Source: Pedobacter ghigonis (lineage in GTDB: Bacteria; Bacteroidota; Bacteroidia; Sphingobacteriales; Sphingobacteriaceae). Taken from it: a stretch of DNA of 64,000 nucleotides. How positions within the stretch are numbered: position 1 is the stretch's first letter; each line of letters opens with the position of its first letter. The translations under genes and the position numbers were made by a program. The notes under the pieces are model-generated. The model had not been told where the DNA came from. It searched no databases and saw only the letters and a list, made by a program, of their open reading frames with translations. This document shows, in pieces, positions 38,297 through 47,213 of the stretch. Where the stretch lies: the NCBI RefSeq assembly GCF_903166585.1, contig NZ_CAESCM010000003.1, positions 372,001 through 436,000 of the forward strand, written 5' to 3'.

Positions 38297-38912
38297 AATC
38301 ACAACGCTTTTCGAGGTTATTGCTTAGCATTGCCATCAATTATTTGAAGGTAATTTTTTCTTGTTACCCTCCTCTTTATCACATTTTAAGTGGTTATAAT
38401 TTGATTTTTTTGCATTAAAAATTTCTTTTTTTATTTAACCATTTCTGCAACAAAACCAAAGTTTAAAAGCCTAATAAATAATACATCCAGGATATAACCG
38501 CAAAACCACATGTTCTTACAGTTTAACCTGACTAGACAATCAAACGTTTGCGTGTTATAATTATCACATTTTTTATCATCCAAAATAAAAGCTGTAAAAA
38601 CTGGCTGATTATGTTTTTCAGGCTTCACGAATAAATGTATTTCAGACAATTATAACACAAACGTTTGCGCTGATTTATTTTAACGAAGTATGCTTACTGT
38701 GTGTAACTTAAGGATTACAAAACAAACAGAAACTAACTTATTGCGCTTCATTTTTAATTAAACACTGAGAGATAGCGGCCAGGTTTGGCAAATATTGATG
38801 ATGTGATCTTCCGGTATTATGAAGATCAGGACATGTGGCTGAGGTAGGCACGTTAAACAAGGCATTATTAACCAATTGCATATTATCAAATTCCTAACCT
38901 AAAAATTATCTA
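38297..38912. other. 616-base intergenic region with paired operator-like palindromes
   Basis: No believable gene. A 72-codon minus-strand frame (38431-38649) runs through one of the palindromes and shows no family signature. The notable content is the pair of sites at 38541-38562 and 38648-38667, described separately. The right end must carry the promoter of the metalloprotease gene, but no clear consensus is seen. Confidence 0.6.
38541..38667. promoter_or_regulatory. Two inverted copies of a palindromic operator-like site
   Basis: The perfect 10-bp palindrome CAAACGTTTG occurs at 38541-38550 and 38658-38667. Each is flanked on the inner side by the same 11-base sequence, GTGTTATAATT at 38552-38562 and its complement at 38648-38658. 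The copies differ only by a two-base CG insertion. Centres are 117 bases apart, about eleven helical turns. The core looks like a LacI-family operator. The downstream gene starts 245 bases after the second site. Confidence 0.55.
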
Positions 38913-40526
38913 ATGAAAAAAAACAGTCTACTTTTTGCAGGCCTTGTCTCCGCCTGTCTGTTTGCCCTATCTTGCAAAAAGGCCGAAACCTTACAACCTG
39001 AGGAAAAAACGCCTACCCTGAGTCATAAAATGGCTACCGCAAACATTATTACTCAAACGCGTAATGTAAATGTAGTGTATTTTGTGCCTAACGACCTCGA
39101 TACCTTAGCCGGTTACCGTAAAAGATTAAGTGATCTTTTATTGTGGACGCAGGACTGGTACAAACAGGAAATGAACCGGAATGGTTATGGTAACAAAACC
39201 TTTGGTTTGGCCGATGATGGTTCTGGTGGCGTCAAAATTCTAACCATCAGAGGAAGCTTACCAAAAAGCAGTTATCCTTACTCAGGAGGTTCGGGTGCTG
39301 TAGCGAGCGAAGTAAATGCATATTTTGCTGCTCACCCAGCCGATAAAACCAGCGATCATACCTTAATTATTATACCAAGGTACTCTATCGGTTCTAATGG
39401 TACGCCCAGTGGTGGCCCTTTTTACGGTACGGGTAAATGGTGCTATGCACTTGATTACGAAGAAATGGATATTGCCAACCTGGGTTTAAGCACTACCGTG
39501 GGTAACCGTTTCAGTGTTTGGTTTGGTGGTATGGTACACGAGCTGGGCCATGGTTTAAATTTACCACACAACAGGCAAAAAGTTTCTGAAAACTCTACGC
39601 TGGGTATGGCGTTAATGTGGGCCGGTAACGGAACGCTTGGTAAAAGTCCTACGTTTTTAACTGCTGCAGATGCTGCTATTTTAAACGCCAACCAGGTTTT
39701 TAACAATAACTCGAATACCTATTATGGTTCAGTTACGACAAACATTCCTAAAATTTATGCCAGTTACGATAGTGGTCTTGCATCGATTGTGGTGTCGGGT
39801 AAATTTACCTCAACAGGCAATGTAACCAGTATATTGTATTATAACGATCCAAACGTAAATAACGAAGGTACGGGCGTAAACAAAGATTACAATGCCATCA
39901 CCTGGGAGTCGAAAAAGATTGGTACCGATAGTTTTAGGGTAGTAATGCCAATTGCCGATTTACAGGAAAAAGCAGATGGAATTCCTTACGAGCTGAAAGT
40001 GAAACTGGTACATGATAACGGTACAGTAACCGAACAGATTTATGCATATACCTTTTCGGGTGGCTTGCCGGTGCTGGGTTTCTCTACTAAGAACGAATTG
40101 AGTAAAACCGGATGGAGCATTGCTTCTTTTAGCTCGGAAGAGACCAGTGGCGAAGGGGCTACAAATGGCAGGGCGATCAGGTTAATCGACGGAAATGCAA
40201 GCACTTACTGGCATTCGCGCTGGTCGAGCTCTGCAACTACCTATCCGCATAATGTGGTAATTAACTTGGGTTCTTCGAAAACGGCTACAGGTTTAAGCTT
40301 AACCCAAAGAAGTGGTTTAAGCAGAGCCATTAAGAATTTTGAGTTGCTAACCAGTACAGATGGGGTGAACTTTACTTCGGTAAACAATTACGTAGCACAA
40401 AATGCAAATGGGCCACAGTACTTCGATTTCGGAAGCGCCAAAACCTTTCAATACTTTAAAATCATAGCCAATTCGGCGCAGGATGGCTTACAGTTTGCCA
40501 GCTTAGCAGAACTGGGATTATACTAA
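38913..40526 (+). CDS. Zinc metalloprotease lipoprotein with C-terminal discoidin (F5/8 type C) domain
   Basis: A 537-residue surface or periplasmic lipoprotein (lipobox ALSC, Cys21). The zinc site HELGHGLNLPH spans residues 209-219, a metzincin-like HExxHxxxxxH. Residues about 390-537 form a discoidin/CBM32-type domain (GNASTYWHSRWSS, PHNVVINLGSSKTATGLSL, FKIIANSAQDG) that should bind a glycan. The two parts suggest a protease aimed at glycoproteins or anchored to polysaccharide. No SusC/SusD pair is adjacent. Repeats follow the stop by ten bases. Confidence 0.85.
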   Translation: MKKNSLLFAGLVSACLFALSCKKAETLQPEEKTPTLSHKMATANIITQTRNVNVVYFVPNDLDTLAGYRKRLSDLLLWTQDWYKQEMNRNGYGNKTFGLADDGSGGVKILTIRGSLPKSSYPYSGGSGAVASEVNAYFAAHPADKTSDHTLIIIPRYSIGSNGTPSGGPFYGTGKWCYALDYEEMDIANLGLSTTVGNRFSVWFGGMVHELGHGLNLPHNRQKVSENSTLGMALMWAGNGTLGKSPTFLTAADAAILNANQVFNNNSNTYYGSVTTNIPKIYASYDSGLASIVVSGKFTSTGNVTSILYYNDPNVNNEGTGVNKDYNAITWESKKIGTDSFRVVMPIADLQEKADGIPYELKVKLVHDNGTVTEQIYAYTFSGGLPVLGFSTKNELSKTGWSIASFSSEETSGEGATNGRAIRLIDGNASTYWHSRWSSSATTYPHNVVINLGSSKTATGLSLTQRSGLSRAIKNFELLTSTDGVNFTSVNNYVAQNANGPQYFDFGSAKTFQYFKIIANSAQDGLQFASLAELGLY

Positions 40527-40535
40527 TAAAATTAT

Positions 40536-40630
40536 CGTCATTTCGAGCGGAGTGCAGCGTAGTTGAGATCTATTTAAAGATCTCTCCATTTCGCTACGCT
40601 TCATCCGATAGCTATCGGATCGAGATGACG
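40536..40630. repeat. Intergenic hairpin repeat, copy 1, with nested 18-bp palindrome
   Basis: The ends CGTCATTTCGA and TCGAGATGACG are near-complementary, and AGATCT occurs either side of the apex ATTTAA, so the whole folds into an imperfect long hairpin. An 18-bp perfect palindrome (ATCCGATAGCTATCGGAT, 40603-40620) interrupts the right arm. Related copies are at 40707 and 62310. It may also serve as terminator for the metalloprotease gene. Confidence 0.8.
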
Positions 40631-40706
40631 ATTCTTCTATCGGGTCTGTCAATACTGGGCTTAATTATTGGATAAAAATCAATATTAGCAACAGCCACTC
40701 CAGTGT

Positions 40707-40841
40707 CGTCATTTCGAGCGGAGTGCAACGTAGTTGAGAAATCTATTTAAAAATTTCACTCTGTTGTGCTCATCCTACAGCTATTGGATGGGAATCTTAA
40801 GCATAATGCATTAAGATTCCCTCTTGCGAGGGAATGACGAT
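40707..40841. repeat. Intergenic hairpin repeat, copy 2, degraded
   Basis: It begins CGTCATTTCGAGCGG like copy 1 and ends GGAATGACG. The nested palindrome is decayed (ATCCTACAGCTATTGGAT). The right part contains a further 11-bp inverted repeat GGGAATCTTAA/TTAAGATTCCC and a small TTCCCTC/GAGGGAA hairpin. The 35 bases before it match the flank of copy 3 at 62310, so the mobile unit is longer than the hairpin. Confidence 0.75.
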
Positions 40842-40898
40842 CTCGATTTTCGATCATTTAACCCCTACGTTAACATACTTTTAATTCTTACGCTGATA

Positions 40899-40929
40899 TT
40901 GATTTTGCTTACAAACTTTTATAACTTTA
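40899..40929 (+). promoter_or_regulatory. Candidate promoter of the YegP-like gene
   Basis: TTG at 40899-40901, then 20 bases, then TAACTTTA at 40922-40929, which matches TAnnTTTG except for the last base. The predicted start of transcription is about 35 bases before the ATG. Confidence 0.35.
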
Positions 40930-40970
40930 AGTAAATAGCATTTTTTAACCAAATAATTAAAATCAGCACT

Positions 40971-41300
40971 ATGGGAAAATTTGTGATTACTAAAAGGACT
41001 AACGGCGAGTATCAGTTTAATCTGAAGGCCGGTAATGGTCAGGTTATTTTAGCCAGCGAAGGTTATTCTTCGAAAGCAAATTGCGAAAACGGAATCGAAT
41101 CCGTTAAAAAGAATGCTCAGGATGATTCGAAATTTGAAAAGAAAACATCAAGCAATGGCAAGCATTATTTTAGCTTAAAGGCAAGCAACGGACAAATTAT
41201 AGGTTCGAGCGAAATGTACGAAAGCGCAGCAGCAAGAGATAACGGTATTGAATCTGTTCAGAAGAATGCCTCGGATGCAGAAACAGATGATCAGAGTTAA
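40971..41300 (+). CDS. yegP: YegP family protein, two DUF1508 repeats
   Basis: A 109-residue soluble protein made of two tandem DUF1508 units: residues 1-50 (GEYQFNLKAGNGQVILASEGY) and 52-100 (GKHYFSLKASNGQIIGSSEMY). Each unit ends with NGIESVKKNA or NGIESVQKNA. This duplicated form is the standard one. The family is widespread and small, and its function is not established. It is a single gene closed by a clear terminator. Confidence 0.93.
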   Translation: MGKFVITKRTNGEYQFNLKAGNGQVILASEGYSSKANCENGIESVKKNAQDDSKFEKKTSSNGKHYFSLKASNGQIIGSSEMYESAAARDNGIESVQKNASDAETDDQS

Positions 41301-41306
41301 ATGCAT

Positions 41307-41338
41307 AAAAAAAAGGGAGCCATTTGGTTCCCTTTTTT
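41307..41338. terminator. Bidirectional rho-independent terminator
   Basis: GGGAGCC (41315-41321), ATTT loop, GGTTCCC (41326-41332), with an A-run before and a T-run after. It can serve both the YegP-like gene on the plus strand and rplT on the minus strand. Confidence 0.85.
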
Positions 41339-41367
41339 AAATATGATTATCGCCTGAGCGAAAATTT

Positions 41368-41712
41368 CTATTTTACTGCATCAATTACAGCTTTGAAAGC
41401 TTCTGGGTGATTCATTGCTAAATCAGCCAATACTTTACGGTTTAAACCGATTTCTTTTGAAGCTAGTTTACCGATTAATTGAGAGTAAGAAATACCGTGT
41501 TGACGCGCACCAGCGTTGATACGTTGGATCCACAATCCGCGGAATTCTCTTTTCTTAACTTTACGGTCACGGTATGCATATTGCAAACCTTTTTCTACTG
41601 TGTTTTTAGCAACAGTATAAACCTTACTTCTTGCTCCCCAATAACCTTTGGCTAAATTAAGGATCTTTTTTCTTCTTCTTCTCGAAGCTACTGCGTTTAC
41701 CGAACGTGGCAT
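41368..41712 (-). CDS. rplT: 50S ribosomal protein L20
   Basis: A 114-residue basic protein, the normal length. The start [18 protein letters not shown] and [20 protein letters not shown] with [20 protein letters not shown] are diagnostic. It binds 23S rRNA early in large-subunit assembly. It is the last gene of thrS-infC-rpmI-rplT. In other bacteria L20 (or L20 with L35) represses translation of this operon, but I did not find a leader structure to support that here. Confidence 0.99.
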   Translation of the reverse strand: MPRSVNAVASRRRRKKILNLAKGYWGARSKVYTVAKNTVEKGLQYAYRDRKVKKREFRGLWIQRINAGARQHGISYSQLIGKLASKEIGLNRKVLADLAMNHPEAFKAVIDAVK

Positions 41713-41785
41713 GTTGTTGTTGTTTTTTGGTAAGCGGCGTCCAACTAAGGAACTTTAATGCCTGATACCTGGTGAAATTAATGAA

Positions 41786-41986
41786 TTACTTTCCGATGCA
41801 AAGCATACGTTTTACGTTACCTGAATCTGCATCTGTTACAATTCCTGCATTTCCAAGCGCACGTTTACGTTTAGTACTCATCTTGGTTAAGATGTGACTT
41901 TTGTATGCTTTGTTTCTTTTGATTTTACCTGTTCCAGTAAGCGAAAAACGCTTTTTAGCACTGGAATTGGTTTTCATTTTTGGCAT
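41786..41986 (-). CDS. rpmI: 50S ribosomal protein L35
   Basis: A 66-residue basic protein. It opens [20 protein letters not shown] and contains [20 protein letters not shown], the L35 signature. It sits between infC (29 bases away) and rplT (73 bases away), the classic order. The C-terminus VKRMLCIGK is typical. Confidence 0.98.
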   Translation of the reverse strand: MPKMKTNSSAKKRFSLTGTGKIKRNKAYKSHILTKMSTKRKRALGNAGIVTDADSGNVKRMLCIGK

Positions 41987-42015
41987 AACCTGTTATTTAA
42001 TTTATAAAATTGTTT

Positions 42016-42585
42016 TTATTTTTTTGCTACTTTAGGCGCAACAGTTAGGAACATACGTTTACCTTCTAACTTCGGTAATAACTCTACTTTTCCTACATCT
42101 TCCAAAGCCTGGGCAAATTTTAACAATAAAATTTCTCCCTGTTCTTTGTACACAATTGCTCTACCTTTAAAATGCACATAAGCCCTAACTTTCTCACCGT
42201 TCTCTAAAAAGCTTACTGCATGTTTCAATTTAAACTGGAAATCGTGATCGTTGGTGTTAGGACCAAAACGGATCTCTTTAATTACAGTTTGTTTGGCATT
42301 AGCTTTAATTTCTTTCTGCTTTTTCTTTTGCTCGTAAACAAATTTACTGTAATCAATAATCCTACAAACCGGTGGTACAGCATTTGGAGAAATTTCTACC
42401 AAATCCAATTCCAGTTCATCAGCAAGTGCCAAAGCTTTTGCCAAAGGATAAATCCCCGGTTCAACATTATCGCCAGCTAAACGCACTTCAGGCGATTTTA
42501 TATACTGATTAATGTTATGCTCTGCTTCTTTTTTCTTAAAAGGTGGACGTGGTCCCCTGTTAAATCCTGGTCTTCCTAATGCCAA
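42016..42585 (-). CDS. infC: Translation initiation factor IF-3, TTG start
   Basis: A 189-residue factor that blocks premature subunit joining and checks the start codon. The N-domain has [20 protein letters not shown]. The linker is followed by the C-domain with [20 protein letters not shown] and [17 protein letters not shown]. The reading frame begins at TTG (complement of 42583-42585). There is no in-frame ATG before the conserved N-domain, so a non-ATG start is needed. Rare start codons on infC let IF-3 repress its own synthesis (AUU in E. coli). It starts 17 bases after the thrS stop. Confidence 0.97.
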   Translation of the reverse strand: MALGRPGFNRGPRPPFKKKEAEHNINQYIKSPEVRLAGDNVEPGIYPLAKALALADELELDLVEISPNAVPPVCRIIDYSKFVYEQKKKQKEIKANAKQTVIKEIRFGPNTNDHDFQFKLKHAVSFLENGEKVRAYVHFKGRAIVYKEQGEILLLKFAQALEDVGKVELLPKLEGKRMFLTVAPKVAKK

Positions 42586-42602
42586 ATTTGTACTATTTTA
42601 AT

Positions 42603-44528
42603 TTAAACTGTTATTTCTTTTCTTAATAAATTGTTGAACTCTTCCAACGTCATTTCGCCTAAATCTCCTTCACCATGTTTACGGACAGAAACTTTTCCTT
42701 CTGCCATCTCTTTATCGCCGATAATGAGCATGTATGGGATCTTTTTAACCTCCGCGTCGCGTATTTTGCGACCGATTTTCTCATCGCGAAAGTCAATCAG
42801 CCCGCGAATATCGGAATTATTTAGTTCATCTAAAACTTTTTTTGCATAATCTTCATATTTTTCTGAAATAGGAAGAATGATAAACTGCTCCGGGCTTAAC
42901 CATAACGGGAAGTTTCCGGCACAATGTTCAATCAATACTGCAATAAATCTTTCTAACGAACCAAACGGCGCACGATGGATCATTACCGGTCTGTGTTTCT
43001 GGTTATCGCTACCGGTATATTCCAGTTCGAAACGCTCAGGCAAGTTGTAATCTACCTGAATGGTACCCAACTGCCATTTTCTACCTAAAGCATCTTTAAC
43101 CATAAAATCGAGCTTAGGACCATAAAAGGCCGCTTCGCCATATTCTACAACTGTATTTAAACCTTTTTCGGCAGCAGCTTCGATAATTGCAGTTTCCGAT
43201 AATTTCCAGTTTTCATCAGAACCGATGTACTTCGCTTTATTTTCAGGGTCTCTTAATGAAACCTGTGCGGTGTAGTTTTCAAAACCCAACGATTTGAATA
43301 CATAAAGTACCAGATCGATTACTTTCTTAAACTCATCTTTTACCTGCTCTGGCATACAGAACAAGTGTGCATCATCCTGAGTAAAGCCACGTACACGGGT
43401 TAAACCATGCAATTCGCCACTTTGTTCGTAACGGTATACAGTACCAAACTCTGCAAAACGAACCGGAAGATCTTTGTAAGAACGCGGTTTTGTTTTATAA
43501 ATCTCGCAGTGGTGCGGGCAGTTCATCGGTTTTAAGAAGAACTCCTCTCCTTCCTGCGGGGTTTTAATTGGCTGGAACGAATCTTTACCATATTTTTCCC
43601 AGTGACCAGAAGTTACATACAGGTTTTTATGGCCGATATGTGGAGTAACCACTTGCTCGTAACCTGCTTTAGCCTGTGCCTTAGTTAAGAAATTAACCAA
43701 ACGCTCGCGCAAAGCAGTTCCTTTTGGTAACCACAATGGTAAGCCCATGCCCACTTTTTCAGAAAAAGCAAACAATTCGAGCTCTTTACCCAATTTACGG
43801 TGATCGCGTTTTTTAGCTTCCTCAATCATTGCCAGATATTCGGTAAGCTCGCTCGCCTTAGGAAAAGTTACACCATATATACGGGTTAACTGTTTTTTAG
43901 TTTCATCGCCTCTCCAATATGCACCAGCCACATTCATCAGTTTTACTGCTTTTACAAAACCAGTATTCGGGATGTGCGGACCACGGCATAAATCGGTAAA
44001 TTGACCCTGAGTATAGAAAGTAATTTTTCCATCCTCCAAACCATCAATTAAATCGAGTTTGTACTCATCACCTTTCTCAGTGAAATATTTAATTGCATCG
44101 GCTTTACTTACACTTTCGCGTACAAAAGTTTCCTTTTGTTTAGCCAACTCAATCATTTTAGCTTCGATGGCTTTGAAATCATCAGAAGAAAATTCCTGAT
44201 CGCCGAAATCTACATCGTAGTAAAAACCGGTTTCAATGGCCGGACCAATACCAAATTTAGTTCCCGGATAAAGGGCTTCTAAAGCTTCGGCCATTAAGTG
44301 GGCTGATGAATGCCAAAAAGTTGATTTACCAGCTGCATCGTTCCAGGTTAATAATTTAACCGACGAATCAGCCTCGATTGGTCTTGTTGAATCCCAAACT
44401 TCGCCATTAACCTCGGCGGCTAATACGTTACGGGCTAAACCCTCAGAAATTGATAATGCAATTTGGTGGGCAGAAGTGCCCTTTTCGTACTGACGGACAG
44501 AGCCATCAGGTAAAGTAATGTTAATCAT
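42603..44528 (-). CDS. thrS: Threonyl-tRNA synthetase
   Basis: Class II synthetase of 641 residues: TGS domain (about 1-61), editing domain with the zinc-like [17 protein letters not shown] near residue 73, catalytic domain with [20 protein letters not shown], and anticodon-binding domain from about 540. Motif 2 is [20 protein letters not shown], and motif 3 lies in [14 protein letters not shown]. It charges tRNA-Thr and heads the operon. A promoter is seen 70-100 bases upstream, with no sign of a T-box. Confidence 0.99.
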   Translation of the reverse strand: MINITLPDGSVRQYEKGTSAHQIALSISEGLARNVLAAEVNGEVWDSTRPIEADSSVKLLTWNDAAGKSTFWHSSAHLMAEALEALYPGTKFGIGPAIETGFYYDVDFGDQEFSSDDFKAIEAKMIELAKQKETFVRESVSKADAIKYFTEKGDEYKLDLIDGLEDGKITFYTQGQFTDLCRGPHIPNTGFVKAVKLMNVAGAYWRGDETKKQLTRIYGVTFPKASELTEYLAMIEEAKKRDHRKLGKELELFAFSEKVGMGLPLWLPKGTALRERLVNFLTKAQAKAGYEQVVTPHIGHKNLYVTSGHWEKYGKDSFQPIKTPQEGEEFFLKPMNCPHHCEIYKTKPRSYKDLPVRFAEFGTVYRYEQSGELHGLTRVRGFTQDDAHLFCMPEQVKDEFKKVIDLVLYVFKSLGFENYTAQVSLRDPENKAKYIGSDENWKLSETAIIEAAAEKGLNTVVEYGEAAFYGPKLDFMVKDALGRKWQLGTIQVDYNLPERFELEYTGSDNQKHRPVMIHRAPFGSLERFIAVLIEHCAGNFPLWLSPEQFIILPISEKYEDYAKKVLDELNNSDIRGLIDFRDEKIGRKIRDAEVKKIPYMLIIGDKEMAEGKVSVRKHGEGDLGEMTLEEFNNLLRKEITV

Positions 44529-44598
44529 CTACAACTATGATTTAAAGTTTAATAAAAAAGTTTTAAAAGATCACTTACAATGTGATACTAATTTGCTG

Positions 44599-44629
44599 CA
44601 AATATAGGAGTTTTTCGGTCAAAAAGCAA
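44599..44629 (-). promoter_or_regulatory. Promoter of the thrS-infC-rpmI-rplT operon
   Basis: On the minus strand, TTG (complement of 44627-44629), 20 bases, then TATATTTG (complement of 44599-44606), a full TAnnTTTG. Transcription should begin near 44593, giving a leader of about 65 bases. Confidence 0.6.
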
Positions 44630-44651
44630 GTTTTAGTTGAAGAGTGGTACG

Positions 44652-44809
44652 ATGCCACGGAGGCACGGATTAACACGGATTTTTCGGGGTCGACATTGCG
44701 AGAAGGCTTTTTCAGCCGACGAAGATTGCCTGCAACGGGCAGGCAATCTTCCAGCGATCCTGCACCAGACAAAGCGCAATAATGCCACCGATGCACAGAT
44801 TAACACGGA
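44652..44809. repeat. Hairpin flanked by 28-base direct repeats
   Basis: Direct copies lie at 44652-44679 and 44782-44809, with 25 of 28 positions equal; both end GATTAACACGGA. Between them is a perfect 13-bp hairpin (44721-44733 / 44739-44751, GAAGATTGCCTGC) with loop AACGG. It lies upstream of the thrS promoter and downstream of the stop of none of the genes here, so it appears to be an inserted intergenic repeat. Confidence 0.75.
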
Positions 44810-44864
44810 GCAACTTTTTGACCTTATATATTTTATGTATTGATTTGTCTAATATGGTTAACCA

Positions 44865-45956
44865 TTAAGCGGCACGCAAAAATTTATCCTTCAAATATTT
44901 ACGCAAAGGTGCATCTACAAAGCGCATAATGAGGTAAGCCAGAACAATTAAAAGTATTACCGAAACAGGAATTACACCAAAAAGCATCATGCCTGTTGGT
45001 TTCACTACCGCTACATAGGTTAAGTAAATCCACACAAAGGGATAATGCGTCATGTAAAGCGGGTAAGATATTTCTCCTGATAACCTACATACATTTTTTA
45101 AAGCAGGGTTTAACACAGCTCCTGCACCAAGCGATACCAGTAATGGAAAATAAAGGATCACAATTATGGGCTCGGTAATCCAGTTGTACTGATCGCGGTA
45201 AGGGAATAAGAAAGCCATCAGCAGCAGGATGCTAACACCTATAAAACCCAGTTTATTTTTGATGATCCAGTTGAAACGATAAACCATCATTCCCGCCATA
45301 AAAGAGAAAAGTACTCTTGCACCGCCATCAAAGAAGTTCTGACCTCCCCAGCCTCCACTTACATTGGTATGGATCACAGCTATATAACAAATGCAGGCCG
45401 CTCCTATTACAGTTAATACAGTTAGTATCTGTTTGCTGAGTTTGAAAAGGATGAGGATATAAAATATATTCGCAATATATTCCCAGAATAACGACCAGGC
45501 AGGAGCATTAAGGCAAAATAAATTGGTGTAACGCTCGGGCATTGCCGGATAAGGAATTAGAAATGCAGAAGCTAAAAACAGTAAAAGTGTTTTGCCAAAT
45601 CCATAAATGGCGTAAAAATCGCTGTAAGGATCAAAAAGGAAAGTTAGCAGTCCCAGTACAGAACCGATTAACACCAGGGGATGTAAACGGATTAACCGCA
45701 GTTTAATGAACTGCATTAAAGTGATATGTTCGGCTCTGCTATCGTAAGCATAAGCAATTACAAAACCCGATAAACAGAAAAAGAAATCGACAGCCAAAAA
45801 GCCGTGAGATAGAAAATTCTTGTTATAGTCTGTAATGGCAATTTCCATAAAATGGTAAATAACCACTATAATGGCGGCTACGCCTCTTAGTCCATCTAAG
45901 ATCTCGAAATGTTGTTTAGTATTGAGTAGGTTCGTTCTGTTTTCTGCTGTAATCAC
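44865..45956 (-). CDS. Acyltransferase family 3 (OafA/YrhL-like)
   Basis: A 363-residue membrane protein with about ten spans. The N-terminal motif ILDGLRGVAAIIVVIYHF contains the conserved R and H of acyltransferase 3 enzymes. It is followed by FLAVDFFFCLSGFVIAYAYDSR. These proteins move acetyl or other acyl groups across the membrane onto surface sugars. It is 22 kb from the capsule locus and monocistronic, so a link to that polymer is only possible, not shown. Confidence 0.9.
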   Translation of the reverse strand: MITAENRTNLLNTKQHFEILDGLRGVAAIIVVIYHFMEIAITDYNKNFLSHGFLAVDFFFCLSGFVIAYAYDSRAEHITLMQFIKLRLIRLHPLVLIGSVLGLLTFLFDPYSDFYAIYGFGKTLLLFLASAFLIPYPAMPERYTNLFCLNAPAWSLFWEYIANIFYILILFKLSKQILTVLTVIGAACICYIAVIHTNVSGGWGGQNFFDGGARVLFSFMAGMMVYRFNWIIKNKLGFIGVSILLLMAFLFPYRDQYNWITEPIIVILYFPLLVSLGAGAVLNPALKNVCRLSGEISYPLYMTHYPFVWIYLTYVAVVKPTGMMLFGVIPVSVILLIVLAYLIMRFVDAPLRKYLKDKFLRAA

Positions 45957-46030
45957 TTTGGTTAGGTTATATCTGAGGCCAATAATAGGAAATATGTCAG
46001 TATTACAATTAATATTTTCAAAAATGATAC

Positions 46031-46062
46031 AAAAAAAGCCTGCCCCATAAATGGAACAGGCT
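46031..46062 (-). terminator. Rho-independent terminator of the GLPGLI-like gene
   Basis: On the minus strand a 12-bp stem (46051-46062 with 46037-46048, two G-T pairs) with a two-base loop runs into seven T residues. It lies 26 bases after the stop of the gene at 46088. Confidence 0.85.
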
Positions 46063-46087
46063 GTTATGTTTTGTTGTTTGTATGCGC

Positions 46088-46996
46088 TTAATTGCCGCCG
46101 CCGCCAAATACCCTTACCTGGCCTGCACCGCCACCTGGTCTGTTTTGTCTAAAACGTTTCATCATGTTATCCATTTTAGTTTTATACTCGTCTGCGGTAA
46201 TTAGTTTTGCTTTTTTTGGAGCAGTTACATCTTTAGCGCTTACGTTTCTGTACTCAATGCTTTTAGCGATTGAACTGTTTCCTCTGCCTTCGATAGCTAA
46301 AACTGCACCTTCGGTCCACATGTTTGGATTAGGAGAAAAATCGAAGCCCAAATCATTGGTGTACCAGATTTTAGTTTCTTCAACCACGTTTTTATCCATA
46401 TCTAAAATTTTAATGGCCCTGGTTGATCTTACAATAGCCTGATGGCAGGTAAAACCTAAAATCTGTTTAGTAGAATCCGTTTTAACCACTTCAATTTTTG
46501 GAGCCGGTGCTGGTTTTGCTTTAGTAGTATCGTTTGGATTACCACCACCCATCCTGAAGGAAGAAATTGGTCCGGAGCTGGCAAGGGTTAACTTGCTTGG
46601 CATATAATAGGTCGTATCGTTCAGGTCGAAAACCTCGATTAAACCTTTATCAGCGAAAGTATAGTAGTACTCGCGGTTACCGCCGCCACCACCAAAACGC
46701 ATCATCATCCGGCCCATGCCGCCGCCACCGCCACCTGCACCATTGCTATCCTCGGTTTCTTCAACCGGCATATAGCTCGCATTGGTTGCGGTAAATAATA
46801 ACTCAAAATTGCTTTTGCTCGATGAAGGCATTCTGGCTTTCATCTGATCGGTTAACTGGATACCATTGGCAGATGCCATAGCAGCTGGATCGATCGTGTT
46901 TTCGAATTGTATAGCTCCTGAAGTTTTTTTCTTTTGCGCGTTTGCAACCGACGCAATCGATAAAACACCCAATAAAGCGATGAATATTTTTTTCAT
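46088..46996 (-). CDS. Exported GLPGLI/DUF4412-like protein, glycine/methionine-rich
   Basis: A 302-residue secreted protein with signal peptide (MKKIFIALLGVLSIASVANA). The middle and end resemble GLPGLI/DUF4412-type proteins: TKQILGFTCHQAIVRSTRAI, EETKIWYTNDLGFDF, and a final TADEYKTKMDNMMKRF. Two low-complexity tracts stand out: GAGGGGGGMGRMMMRFGGGG near residues 86-105 and the C-terminal GGGAGQVRVFGGGGN. The GLPGLI hexapeptide itself is not present. Function unknown. Met- and Gly-rich loops could bind metal ions, but that is a guess. Confidence 0.7.
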   Translation of the reverse strand: MKKIFIALLGVLSIASVANAQKKKTSGAIQFENTIDPAAMASANGIQLTDQMKARMPSSSKSNFELLFTATNASYMPVEETEDSNGAGGGGGGMGRMMMRFGGGGGNREYYYTFADKGLIEVFDLNDTTYYMPSKLTLASSGPISSFRMGGGNPNDTTKAKPAPAPKIEVVKTDSTKQILGFTCHQAIVRSTRAIKILDMDKNVVEETKIWYTNDLGFDFSPNPNMWTEGAVLAIEGRGNSSIAKSIEYRNVSAKDVTAPKKAKLITADEYKTKMDNMMKRFRQNRPGGGAGQVRVFGGGGN

Positions 46997-47044
46997 TTTG
47001 TTTTGAATTTGTTAGTTAGAGTTTAAAGCCTTTAAAAGGTTTAA

Positions 47045-47052
47045 CAAAGGTA
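47045..47052 (-). promoter_or_regulatory. -7 element of the GLPGLI-like gene
   Basis: Minus-strand TACCTTTG fits TAnnTTTG. No TTG is seen at the proper distance upstream. Predicted leader about 40 bases. Confidence 0.4.
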
Positions 47053-47170
47053 TTTTAGATTTAACGTAAAGCTTGTTAAAAATTGTTAATTAAAACAGTA
47101 AGATAAACTAAACGAGCCCATTAAAGGCTAAAAATCTCCCTTGTAATTTATTTTTTACAAACGCTTTTAC

Positions 47171-47209
47171 ATAAAAAAACCTATCAGGTTTTTAAAGCCT
47201 GATAGGTTT
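47171..47209 (-). terminator. Rho-independent terminator after the LutA-like gene
   Basis: A perfect 12-bp stem (47198-47209 with 47177-47188, AAACCTATCAGG) and nine-base loop, followed on the minus strand by a T-run. It begins five bases after the stop of the LutA-like gene, so it closes the recQ to lutA run. Confidence 0.88.
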
Positions 47210-47213
47210 GGAA

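Noticed and set aside
38431-38649. 72-codon minus-strand frame as a gene
   Set aside because: It runs through one operator-like palindrome, has no family signature and no promoter.
44529-44640. Possible T-box riboswitch before thrS
   Set aside because: No T-box core or specifier stem is visible, the predicted leader is only about 65 bases, and T-boxes are not expected in Bacteroidota.
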